A DNA stretch of 51,215 nt from JAFDZV01 sp966128725 (GTDB taxonomy: Bacteria; Bacteroidota; Ignavibacteria; OLB7): the NCBI GenBank assembly GCA_966128725.1, contig CBHYLN010000018.1, positions 1 through 51,215 of the forward strand, in the 5' to 3' direction. Shown here one piece after another: positions 35,661 through 43,464 of this stretch. The stretch's first letter is position 1. The number at the start of each line of letters is the position of its first letter. The notes under the pieces were generated by a model that worked only from the letters and a program-made list of their open reading frames with translations, was not told where the DNA came from and did no database searches. The position numbers and the translations under genes are program-made.

Positions 35661-36083
35661 GTGGATCGAGAGAATCCTCCTACACTGCAACGCGAGTTCA
35701 TGAGCAGTCGCGATGAGTTGATGCAACTTCCGCGACTTCTGGAAGAATTCCGTTCCCGGTGTTCCATCAGCGACACACAGTTCTTCAATCTCGTGGTGGC
35801 CGTAACCGAGGCGGTGAACAATGCCATCGTACACGGCAACCAACTGAACCCGGAACGCACGGTGCGCTACAGTATCCGATGCCAACACGACGGGATCCAC
35901 TGTGTTGTGGAGGATGAAGGTAAAGGGTTCGCGCCCGATGACATCGCCGATCCGGTGAGCCCGGAAAACCTGTTGCAGGAAGGGGGTCGCGGGATTTTCC
36001 TGATCCGCTCGCTGATGCAGAGTTTCCATGCCGAGCGAACCGATCGCGGCATGCGTGTCGAGTTCGTCTGCGGTCGCGAATGA
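35661..36083 (+). CDS. RsbW-like serine kinase/anti-sigma factor (HATPase_c_2)
   Basis: 140 residues from GTG 35661, chosen because the beta-strand TLQREF before the internal ATG 35700 belongs to the domain; the ATG would give 127. GHKL ATPase motifs: the N box FFNLVVAVTEAVNNAIVHGN, the G1 box VEDEGKGFAPDD and the G2 region GGRGIFLIRSLM. Such proteins either bind a sigma factor or phosphorylate a STAS antagonist. A SpoIIE-type phosphatase (3465-4712) is a plausible opposite number, but they are 31 kb apart. Its stop overlaps the next gene as ATGA. Confidence 0.85.
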   Translation: MDRENPPTLQREFMSSRDELMQLPRLLEEFRSRCSISDTQFFNLVVAVTEAVNNAIVHGNQLNPERTVRYSIRCQHDGIHCVVEDEGKGFAPDDIADPVSPENLLQEGGRGIFLIRSLMQSFHAERTDRGMRVEFVCGRE

Positions 36084-37477
36084 GCCGCGAGGCCGCCCAT
36101 GACCCCGCCCTGATACGGCGGTTGCCGCTGATACTGCTTGGCGGCCTGGCCGTACTGCTTGCACCACTTCCCTGGCTGGGCGACCTGCGCACCAGTTCCA
36201 CGCCATACCTTATCCTTGCTCTGTCGTCGACGGTTTTGCTGTATGGTGCAATGTGGTTGTTTCGCCGATGGTCGGTTACGCCGTCGGCCGCAACGGTAAT
36301 TGCCGGCGCCATACTGCTTCGGCTGCTGATGTTGCCGATGTCGCCGTCGCTGTCGGACGATGCCTATCGCTATCTGTGGGATGGGCGCCTGGTGCTGCAT
36401 GGCGTTAACCCGTATCTGTACATCCCGGCCGATCCCGCGCTCAAGCGTTTCCATGATACGCTGTATCGTGTGCAGGGATACCCAACCACCAATACCATCT
36501 ATCCACCGGCGGCGCAGCTTGGGTTTGCCGCAAGCATGGCGATTGCCGAAATCGCAGGCAGCCACATGGTGGGTTTCCTGGCATGGAAGCTGCTGTTGGT
36601 GATGGCCGAGATCGTGGCGATCGCGATGCTGATACGCACGCTGGGGATGGTGGGAATAGCGCCGGGAGCCGCGGCCTTGTACGCCTGGCACCCTCTTGTG
36701 ATCGTGGAGTTGGCAGGGCAGGGGCATACCGATGCGTTCTGGGTACTGGGGCTGGCTGCCGGTCTGTATTGGTATGCGGCGGGCTCGGCGGGCAGTGGCC
36801 TGCCGGCGATTGCCCTGGGTGTGGCCGCACGGTTGCATCCGGCAAGCCTTATCCCGCTGTGGTGGCGATTCCTTGGCTACCGTGCCGCTGCACGTGGCCT
36901 TGTGCTCGCCGTTCCGGCGTTGCTGTTGCTCGTGCCGCTGTTCGAGCCGAGGGCCTGGGCAACCTATTCAACCGTGCTGGAGCGGTTCACCAACTTCTAC
37001 GAGTTCAACGGTGGCTTCTACAACACCGTGAAATGGCTGCTGGACGAGTGGCACATAAAGCCCTCGAACACGATCGCCGGCGCGGTCTCCAGCGGCACGC
37101 TGGCCGTTACGTTGCTGGCAATCTGGTTGTGGCCTGTACGCGATCGTGGTGTTCGTGCCCTGGCCTGGAGAGCGCTTCTGGCGGTTACCGTGCAGATCGT
37201 GCTTGGCCCCAAAGTGCATGTATGGTACTTCGTGGCGCCGCTGGTGCTGTTGCCGCTGGTTTCCCGCCAAACGCTTCGTGCGGCGTGGTTGTGGGTAGCG
37301 GGCGTGGCGCCGTTAACCTATCTGTACTTCGCATCGCAGCCACCAGGCGAGCGGTTGGACGTTTTGATTGCCGAGTGGGGAGGATTCGTGGTGCTGGCGG
37401 TGTATGGGCTTGTGCGGCGCGAGCCGCCAACGGGTAATCCGGAGCCCGCGATGGAACCATCGGATAGCCCCACATAA
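36080..37477 (+). CDS. GT-C type glycosyltransferase, MptB/DUF2029-like
   Basis: 465 residues with about 11-12 transmembrane segments. The first large periplasmic loop carries the acidic motif LSDDAYRYLWDGRLVLHG followed by VNPYLYIPADPAL, and later NTIYPPAAQLGF, GQGHTDAFWVLGLAAG and GVAARLHPASLIPL, which match polyprenol-phosphate-sugar dependent mannosyl-/glycosyltransferases. It should transfer a sugar from an undecaprenyl- or polyprenyl-phosphate donor on the outer face of the inner membrane. Acceptor unknown. It overlaps the RsbW-like gene by 4 bases and is the last gene of this run, ending before a stem-loop at 37481-37519. Confidence 0.82.
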   Translation: MSREAAHDPALIRRLPLILLGGLAVLLAPLPWLGDLRTSSTPYLILALSSTVLLYGAMWLFRRWSVTPSAATVIAGAILLRLLMLPMSPSLSDDAYRYLWDGRLVLHGVNPYLYIPADPALKRFHDTLYRVQGYPTTNTIYPPAAQLGFAASMAIAEIAGSHMVGFLAWKLLLVMAEIVAIAMLIRTLGMVGIAPGAAALYAWHPLVIVELAGQGHTDAFWVLGLAAGLYWYAAGSAGSGLPAIALGVAARLHPASLIPLWWRFLGYRAAARGLVLAVPALLLLVPLFEPRAWATYSTVLERFTNFYEFNGGFYNTVKWLLDEWHIKPSNTIAGAVSSGTLAVTLLAIWLWPVRDRGVRALAWRALLAVTVQIVLGPKVHVWYFVAPLVLLPLVSRQTLRAAWLWVAGVAPLTYLYFASQPPGERLDVLIAEWGGFVVLAVYGLVRREPPTGNPEPAMEPSDSPT

Positions 37478-37480
37478 ACG

Positions 37481-37519
37481 AACTCGCCCGCTCACGTTAT
37501 GCGCGTGGGCGGGCGAGTT
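37481..37519. terminator. Bidirectional terminator between convergent genes
   Basis: AACTCGCCCGCTCACG (37481-37496) pairs with CGTGGGCGGGCGAGTT (37504-37519), 16 bp with one wobble and a 7-base loop; followed on the plus strand by ATTGTTG. Confidence 0.7.
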
Positions 37520-37538
37520 ATTGTTGCTGCTGTCGGGA

Positions 37539-37931
37539 TTAGCGACGCGAAGTCGAGGGGACGGCGCCACCTTCGCTTGGGCGACGTGATTCGCTCGACT
37601 TGGTTCCACCCTCGGTCGGCTTGTCGGCCGGCTTGCTCGCGGGCTTGGTGCTCGCGTGCGAGCTGCCCTTCTTGCCGCCGTCCTTTGCACCACCGGTGCT
37701 CTCGGCATGGGCCGAATCCTTCTTGGTGGTGTCGGCCGGGGCCGTTGCCGCCGAGTCCGTTGCGTGGGTCGTGTCGGCCGGGGGCACCATCGCGGTGTCG
37801 GCCGCGTGCGACGTATCGGCCGGCTGGGTCATCGTGGTGTCGGCACTCTTTGGCTCCTCCGCCTTCTTGCCGCAGGCGACGAAACCGAATGCAACGAGGC
37901 ACCCGGCGACAAATACAGCACGTGCGTTCAT
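37539..37931 (-). CDS. Small low-complexity lipoprotein
   Basis: 130 residues. Lipoprotein signal peptide with lipobox FVACGKK (Cys20). The mature part has almost no hydrophobic residues: repeated PADT(T/S)HA units (residues about 37-70: QPADTSHAADTAM, PPADTTHATDSAA, APADTTKKDSA) followed by a Lys/Ser/Gly-rich tail. Expected to be a disordered periplasmic or surface lipoprotein; the Thr/Ser content would allow O-glycosylation, as known in Bacteroidota for D-S/T-A/L/V/I/M/T motifs, and several ADTA/ADTS-like sites occur. Convergent with the glycosyltransferase gene. Function unknown. Confidence 0.65.
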   Translation of the reverse strand: MNARAVFVAGCLVAFGFVACGKKAEEPKSADTTMTQPADTSHAADTAMVPPADTTHATDSAATAPADTTKKDSAHAESTGGAKDGGKKGSSHASTKPASKPADKPTEGGTKSSESRRPSEGGAVPSTSRR

Positions 37932-38162
37932 CTGTTATCCTTTTGGATGTGAGTATATGCCGGGCAAACTTGCCGGGCTGTTGTTACTGCCGCATATGAC
38001 AGCAGTATGTTGTGAACGTTGCAGAGCGATGTTGCCGGCGCACTGACTTGCGCAAACCTACGTCGCCGGCCGAAATGTGTCAAACGCTAGTTTCATTGCC
38101 GTTCACGAAGTTCCACGCGCCGGTCGGCGGAGTGTTACGCCATGTGGCACAGCAAAAAAATC

Positions 38163-38194
38163 TTGGAAAGAGATTCCCGACGCGCATATATTTG
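38163..38194 (+). promoter_or_regulatory. Bacteroidota-type promoter of tRNA-Val
   Basis: TTG (38163-38165), 21-base spacer, then TATATTTG (38187-38194), an exact TAnnTTTG element, 22 bases before the tRNA. Confidence 0.7.
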
Positions 38195-38215
38195 AATCCC
38201 CTTTGAAGGGGCACC

Positions 38216-38292
38216 GGGGTTATGGCACAGTTGGTTAGCGCGCATCCTTGACATGGATGAGGTCGTAGGTTCGAATCCTACTAACCCCACCA
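38216..38292 (+). tRNA. tRNA-Val (GAC anticodon), CCA encoded
   Basis: Full cloverleaf: acceptor GGGGTTA with TAACCCC, D arm GCACAGTTGGTTAGCGC, anticodon loop TTGACAT in the CATCC/GGATG stem (anticodon GAC), T arm with GGTTCGAATCC, discriminator A and encoded CCA (38290-38292). Unlike tRNA-His in this window, the CCA end is encoded. It is followed at once by a terminator. Confidence 0.96.
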
Positions 38293-38333
38293 AAGGCCGC
38301 GGACTTATCGAAGTTCGCGGCCTTTTGCTTTTT
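38292..38333 (+). terminator. Intrinsic terminator of tRNA-Val
   Basis: AAAGGCCGCGGACTT pairs with AAGTTCGCGGCCTTT (one wobble) around ATCG and is followed by TTTTGCTTTTT. It starts directly at the tRNA 3' end. Confidence 0.85.
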
Positions 38334-38350
38334 GGGTGCCCGGCACACGG

Positions 38351-39274
38351 CTACGCGGCTGGCTTCACCAGCCCTTTCTTTACCAGCATTGGCCGCAGAT
38401 ATCCCTCGGTGCCAACACGCTTGCTTTCGGCCTTGATGTTCTCGGTAAGCGTGTTGTCGCCGGTGCGCTGCGTGTAGTCGTGAATCTGGTAGGTAAGCAC
38501 GTCGATGATCTTACGCGCCCGATATGCCCGCAGTGCAACCCAGGCACCGAAGGCAATCAGCAATGCCACCACGGCCCCTACGGTCCAAAGTATCGCGGTG
38601 ATGTTCTTCTTCAGGAAGCTCTCCTGATCCTTCGCCGTCTGGTTGGCGTGCGCCAGGGCGGTATCCACACGCGACAACGCATGTGCCAGGATGCTGTCCA
38701 GATGCGCCTGGGTTGCGCTGCCCAGCAGACTGTCGCGCAGGCCGGGGAGATCACGAGTGCGCAGGTTGTAGAGGATTTCATCCAGGCCGCTGGTAATCGG
38801 GCCGATCACCCCTTCGCGCATCAGTTGCTGCACGCGATCGGTGGTGCGGCTGCCCAGTACGTCCTCGTGCAGCAGACGGCGCACCAGTGCCGAGGTCTTC
38901 GGGCCAAGCAGTTCATCGCGTAACGCGGCGATCTGCCCTCGTGTTTTTGCGCCCAGCAACTCGTCCTTCAGGCTGGCGATCCACTCCTTTGTGTAGTTGC
39001 CCAGGAGAGTGTCGCGCAGCGAAGTGCCGCCGCGAATCAGGCTGGAGTCAACGCGCGTAAGCAATGTATCGAGCAGCGAGGCCAGGCGGCGCTTGCTTTC
39101 GGGGCTGGTCAGGGAATCACGGATGCCCGTGATCAGGCCGTTGCCGGCCCGCTGGCCCAACGAGTCCACGATGCCCGGCGTGGAGCGTACCAGATCGTTG
39201 AGATCCCTGATCCAGGAAGAGCATCCACCAATCGTGAGCGCAGCCAGGATGATGATGACCAATCGCAGCTTCAT
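38351..39274 (-). CDS. Lipoprotein with 16-residue helical repeats and C-terminal transmembrane helix
   Basis: 307 residues with GGGAG before the ATG. Lipobox IGGC, Cys18. Residues 86-167 are five tandem units of 16-17 residues: LRDTLLGNYTKEWIAS, LKDELLGAKTRGQIAA, LRDELLGPKTSALVRR, then LLHEDVLGSRTTDRVQQ and LMREGVIGPITSGLDEI; looser related units occur at 51-66 and 179-195. Residues about 225-248 form one strong transmembrane helix (ILWTVGAVVALLIAFGAWVAL), followed by a basic stretch and a 55-residue presumably cytoplasmic tail. With a lipid anchor at one end and a membrane helix near the other, it could span the periplasm or form a hairpin on the inner membrane. No family recognised. It is the last gene of a minus-strand group. 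Confidence 0.75.
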   Translation of the reverse strand: MKLRLVIIILAALTIGGCSSWIRDLNDLVRSTPGIVDSLGQRAGNGLITGIRDSLTSPESKRRLASLLDTLLTRVDSSLIRGGTSLRDTLLGNYTKEWIASLKDELLGAKTRGQIAALRDELLGPKTSALVRRLLHEDVLGSRTTDRVQQLMREGVIGPITSGLDEILYNLRTRDLPGLRDSLLGSATQAHLDSILAHALSRVDTALAHANQTAKDQESFLKKNITAILWTVGAVVALLIAFGAWVALRAYRARKIIDVLTYQIHDYTQRTGDNTLTENIKAESKRVGTEGYLRPMLVKKGLVKPAA

Positions 39275-39317
39275 GAGATTCTCCCAGAGCGGATAAGCGA
39301 AACATGTGTTGGTGATG

Positions 39318-39355
39318 CGCGCCGTTGCCGGTTGGAACCTGCCGGCAACGGCGCG
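39318..39355 (-). terminator. Perfect 14-bp stem-loop after the phosphoesterase gene
   Basis: CGCGCCGTTGCCGG (39318-39331) and CCGGCAACGGCGCG (39342-39355) pair perfectly with a 10-base loop, six bases past the stop of the phosphoesterase gene. No T-run follows, so it may attenuate rather than end transcription into the lipoprotein gene. Confidence 0.5.
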
Positions 39356-39361
39356 TGGTTC

Positions 39362-41038
39362 TTACTTGCGTTCCACCAGTACCTGTGCGTCGGCACGGGT
39401 GGCGTCGTCGTTCCAGCGCTGCAACAGCCCGTCGCAGGCGGGTTGCAGCAGGCCCTGTGGGTCGCGCACCAGATGCAGGAACGTGTAGGTTCGGTCCTCC
39501 CGAACCGACGCGGTGGATATCTCGATCACCGGTATCCACGTGCCGGTGTTGTAGAATCGCCGCCCGTCCGCGAAAAGGTATTCCCCGGGATTATGCGTGT
39601 GCCCCATGGTCATGATGCGGTAGTTGGTGCCCTCGAACCTGGTGCGGGCGAAGCGATCCAGGCTTTCCGGTTCGGCGAGCTGGAACCATGCAACCACGCG
39701 TGCCAGCGCGTACGAAAGGAACATCAGCGCCACGGTTTTCAACTGCCCGAACGCCAGCGTAAGGATCCTTGACTCACCAACCCATTGCTGAATGTCGGCG
39801 ATGATGGGCAGTTGCGTGCGATGTATCAACACATACACAAGCGGTATCGCCAACACGGCCGCGAACCATATCACCTTGTGCAGCATGAACCACACATAGC
39901 GCAGGTTGGTGAACAACACGCGGATAAGCATGGGGATGTGTTGCAGCAGCACCTTCAGGCCCAGCGGGAAGTTCTCGCGCATCAGCATCGGCAGCACGTT
40001 GCCGCTGGGGCGCACATTGTCCAGAAACGGATAATACAGCTCGATGCGGTTGATGAGATACCGGTTGAAGAACGAACCGAACGGGATGTTGATCCGTTTG
40101 GGGTTCTTCGCCAGCACCGGGCTCTCCAGCACCATCGTGAACTTGTCGTAGCGGTGGCCGTGCTCAACATAGAAATCGTTGTCGATCACCACCGAGTCAT
40201 CCACGAACGTGATGTTCGGCAGCACGATATCGCGCAGAACCTCGGCCAGGCCGCGTTGTGGATCGCACGCAACGATGTCCTCGGCCAGGATCAGCCGCAG
40301 ATAGTTTCGCACCGCGGGCCAGTACAGTTCCAGATCGTGGTTGCCCTTCAGCACCATCAACGTGTGCCCGCCCTGCAGCCACCGTGCCAATGCCGTGAAG
40401 AACATCGGGTGGCCCTGCCGGATTCGGATCAGCTTATAGACCGTCTTGAAATCCTCGGTCCCCATCCCGTACTTCTGCTCGCGGGATGTGATGCTTGTCT
40501 CCAACTGTTCGCGTGTCATCGCGATGCCGATCTTCGCCAGCTCGCGCGACCACTCGGTGTACTGCGCCGTTACCGCGTCGGCCGGTTGCGGCGCCGGCGT
40601 TGCTATCGGGTCGAACTTCAGCGTCCGCTTCAGGCGTTTGCCCAGCCGTGCCGTGCGAACGCGACCAGGGTACTCCGTGATCCGCAGGAAATCGAAGATG
40701 TCGCCGTTGATAATCAGCAGCGCGTTCGGGCGCTCCAGCAGTGTTTGCGCGTGTTCCAGGAAGCGATGGAACGAATCGTCGGCAAAGAAATTCTCCGTTC
40801 CCTTGTACACGCCCGCGCGATTGCGTCCGGCCGCGATGTGAAGGTCGCTGACAACAAATACCTCGCGCCCGCCGGCATCGTGGGTGATTGGCTCGGTGCG
40901 CACCGGGAGCGCGCTCCCAAAAAACGGTGAGCGGGCTTCGCGATACGTATCGGGGTTCACCTCGTAACCAGGCGCGGCGCCGCTGGCCTCGCAGTCGGCA
41001 AGCAACCGGGCGATCTCCTCCCATTCCTCTTCGTTCAT
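39362..41038 (-). CDS. Calcineurin-like phosphoesterase with inserted membrane segments
   Basis: 558 residues. All five metal-site motifs of the metallophosphatase family are in order: SDLH (64-67), NGD (111-113), GNHD (232-235), HGH (293-295) and GHTH (479-482). Between the fourth and fifth lie about 185 residues with two hydrophobic segments at about 385-405 and 428-450, so a membrane hairpin is inserted inside the catalytic domain and would place the active site at the inner-membrane surface, as in enzymes that act on lipids (LpxH/UshA-like chemistry is only an analogy). Cytoplasmic side is likely because there is no signal peptide. Substrate unknown. Same strand as the lipoprotein, GMC and lactone oxidase genes. 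Confidence 0.85.
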   Translation of the reverse strand: MNEEEWEEIARLLADCEASGAAPGYEVNPDTYREARSPFFGSALPVRTEPITHDAGGREVFVVSDLHIAAGRNRAGVYKGTENFFADDSFHRFLEHAQTLLERPNALLIINGDIFDFLRITEYPGRVRTARLGKRLKRTLKFDPIATPAPQPADAVTAQYTEWSRELAKIGIAMTREQLETSITSREQKYGMGTEDFKTVYKLIRIRQGHPMFFTALARWLQGGHTLMVLKGNHDLELYWPAVRNYLRLILAEDIVACDPQRGLAEVLRDIVLPNITFVDDSVVIDNDFYVEHGHRYDKFTMVLESPVLAKNPKRINIPFGSFFNRYLINRIELYYPFLDNVRPSGNVLPMLMRENFPLGLKVLLQHIPMLIRVLFTNLRYVWFMLHKVIWFAAVLAIPLVYVLIHRTQLPIIADIQQWVGESRILTLAFGQLKTVALMFLSYALARVVAWFQLAEPESLDRFARTRFEGTNYRIMTMGHTHNPGEYLFADGRRFYNTGTWIPVIEISTASVREDRTYTFLHLVRDPQGLLQPACDGLLQRWNDDATRADAQVLVERK

Positions 41039-41105
41039 GGCATGCCTCCGGCGTTGATCCGTACGGTGATGAGTCGCTTTCGCGCAAACCGGAATGCGGA
41101 TTCCA

Positions 41106-43418
41106 TTATCGGGCTTCCTTCTGAATATCCGCGGCGATCGACTCGGCCGCGTACGTGGCCAGCCCCATGATGCTGAGCTGCGGGTTTACCGCTACCCCGG
41201 TGGGGAAGATGCTGGCATCACACACGTACAGATTGCTGAACCCGTGAACACGGAATCCGGTGTCCACCGCGCCGAACTCCGGGTTGTCCGACATCGGATT
41301 GCCTCCCTGCGGATGCGCGGAGCTCAGGCTGATCTCATGCGGCGTGGTCAGCGCATCGATCATCCCGAAGTCCGCTTCCGATCGGATGACCATGTCACTG
41401 TACGAGGATGGCAGCACCATGTCGGCGCCGGCGGCAAGGAAGATGCGGCACACGGTTTTCATGCCTTCCTTCAGCGTCGCGAAATCACGATCGGTCATGT
41501 CATAGTCGATCGCCGTGTTGCCGAACAGGTCCAGCTTCACACGTCCGTTCGATTCGCTTCCCACCACGGGCGCGGCCGTGGCATAGCGGTGATACTTGCG
41601 CATCCGCTCGTTCAGCGTCTCGAACCAGCCCTGCATGCTCAGCGCCGAGGCGCCCGGCGGGTTGAACGTGGTCTCGGCCAGATACCCGTCGCCCTTCACA
41701 TAGCAGCACATCTGGACACCGTCGAACGAGTTCACCGTGTCGGGGAATTCCGCCATCATCGGCGTGGTGATGTTGAACGCAAGGCGCGTGCCCACATTCT
41801 TCCTGATACCACTTTTCAGCAGCAGTCCGCTTGAGGCAATGGCGCCGGCTGCCAGCACAACGCGATCGGCCTTCACCGTGAAACGGTTGCCCGCGGCGGT
41901 TTTGCAGTGCACGCGGGTAGCCTTCCCGCCGGCTGTTTCCACTTTCTCCACGCCGGCGTCCACAACGATGCTGGCACCCAACCGCTGTGCCATCGGCAGA
42001 TAGTTGAGCAACATCGAGAGCTTGCGGTTGTACTTGCAGCCAAGGTTGCAGTAACCGCTGCCGCCGCACTCGCCGAAGTTGGTCTTGAACCACCGAGGTT
42101 CCATCATCGGCATGCCGCCTTGGCTGTGCAGTTTTGTTGCGCCGTCGAAAAATCGTTGTGCGCCCATGTTCGCGATTGGCGGCGTTGCGGAGTCGATCAT
42201 CCTGGCCTTGATGATTTCCTCTACCGTTGTGAAGTGCTGCTCCAGGCGATCGCGATTGATCCGTGCGCCCAGCCGTTCCCATTCGGTCAGCACCTCGGCC
42301 GGCGTGCGGAAGCAGATGCCGTTGTTGATCGTGGTTGAGCCACCCAGGCAAATCCCCTGCAGCACGGCAAGGTCGGCGTCCTGTGTCATCTCCAGGCCTC
42401 CGTCCTTGTACAACATGCCGATCATCTGCGGCTCGATGTTGGTGAACTCCTCCTGCGGAACACGGTACTCGCCCTTCTCCAGGATCATCACACGTTTGCC
42501 CGTGAGCTTTGCAAGATTGTAGGCCACCACCGCGCCGGCCGCGCCGCTGCCGATCACACAGATATCGGTCTCCAACTCGCGCGCCGCTCCACCGCGTGTT
42601 ACCGTCAGCTTCTCGGGCTCCGGCTCCTTGGGCATGATCCGGAAGCGCTCGCGATCCTCGAACATCGTGTAGCCAACGGACGTGAAGTTGGGCTTGCTTC
42701 CGTAGTAGATGAAGTACACAAGCTGCTTCGCGCTGCGGATGATCGTCAGAAGGATTCCGGCCGCGCCATAGAACTTGCGCTTGATGAAGGCCTGCCGATC
42801 CTCGACACCCATCCACGAGAGCGGCAGGCGCAGGTACAGCAGCGGCAGATATTGCATGGCCGTGTACACCATCTTCACCTGGAACTTGCCCGGCGACTGG
42901 AATCGCGTAAGGTAGTCGTCGAAGTCGGTCACCGTGGTATCGAACGAGTAGCCCTCGGTACGGTAGTTGCCGATAACGGCCTCGGCCACGGCGTGATACG
43001 CCAGCGCCTGCACGGGCGACAGCGACCTGAGCTTGAATCGCGAGTTCACCGCAGCGCGCCACGCCAGCCAGATTACGACGTACAGCAGCAGCGCGCACAC
43101 CGCATAGATGCCGAACGTCCGCGCGGGCGTATGGCGCGAAAGCTCCATCACGAAACGGATGGCCGAATAGACGCCGATGCCGAACAGACCCAGCAGCAGC
43201 AGGCCGGCATAGCTCTCATTCTTGCGGATGCCGCCCGCGGCCACCTTGGCCAGCACCGAGAAACAGGCCAGCAGCAGCGGTGTGAACAGCAGCAACAACT
43301 GATCCTCGCGCGTGCGTACAACGAAGAAATAGGCGGCCGCCGCGGCCCCTGCAAGCATCACTATCGCGCACGTTGCAAGAAGCGTCTTCAGTCTGGTTTC
43401 GGCACTGGTGTAATCCAT
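41106..43418 (-). CDS. Membrane-fused GMC oxidoreductase, long-chain alcohol oxidase type
   Basis: 770 residues from ATG 43418, preceded by GGGAG. Residues 1-125 hold four transmembrane helices (about 13-33, 38-60, 71-91, 102-122), an unusual fusion. A linker domain to about 280 follows. The FAD domain starts at DICVIGSGAAGAVVAYNLAK (GSGAAG 290-295), with LGGSTTINNGICFRTP. A Cys cluster ECGGSGYCNLGCKYN resembles that of long-chain alcohol oxidases. The GMC end motif includes SSAHPQGGNPM (His702) and VAVNPQLSIM (Asn745), the usual catalytic pair. Expected reaction: oxidation of an alcohol or sterol-like substrate, with FAD. It lies 46 bases downstream of the lactone-oxidase-like gene. Confidence 0.9.
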   Translation of the reverse strand: MDYTSAETRLKTLLATCAIVMLAGAAAAAYFFVVRTREDQLLLLFTPLLLACFSVLAKVAAGGIRKNESYAGLLLLGLFGIGVYSAIRFVMELSRHTPARTFGIYAVCALLLYVVIWLAWRAAVNSRFKLRSLSPVQALAYHAVAEAVIGNYRTEGYSFDTTVTDFDDYLTRFQSPGKFQVKMVYTAMQYLPLLYLRLPLSWMGVEDRQAFIKRKFYGAAGILLTIIRSAKQLVYFIYYGSKPNFTSVGYTMFEDRERFRIMPKEPEPEKLTVTRGGAARELETDICVIGSGAAGAVVAYNLAKLTGKRVMILEKGEYRVPQEEFTNIEPQMIGMLYKDGGLEMTQDADLAVLQGICLGGSTTINNGICFRTPAEVLTEWERLGARINRDRLEQHFTTVEEIIKARMIDSATPPIANMGAQRFFDGATKLHSQGGMPMMEPRWFKTNFGECGGSGYCNLGCKYNRKLSMLLNYLPMAQRLGASIVVDAGVEKVETAGGKATRVHCKTAAGNRFTVKADRVVLAAGAIASSGLLLKSGIRKNVGTRLAFNITTPMMAEFPDTVNSFDGVQMCCYVKGDGYLAETTFNPPGASALSMQGWFETLNERMRKYHRYATAAPVVGSESNGRVKLDLFGNTAIDYDMTDRDFATLKEGMKTVCRIFLAAGADMVLPSSYSDMVIRSEADFGMIDALTTPHEISLSSAHPQGGNPMSDNPEFGAVDTGFRVHGFSNLYVCDASIFPTGVAVNPQLSIMGLATYAAESIAADIQKEAR

Positions 43419-43464
43419 GTTCAACGCTCCCTTGTTGGGGATACCACAATGACTATTGGAACAA

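Noticed and set aside
3465..36083. SpoIIE-type phosphatase and RsbW-like kinase as one partner-switching module
   Set aside because: They are 31 kb apart with no STAS protein or sigma factor beside either, so a direct link cannot be supported here.
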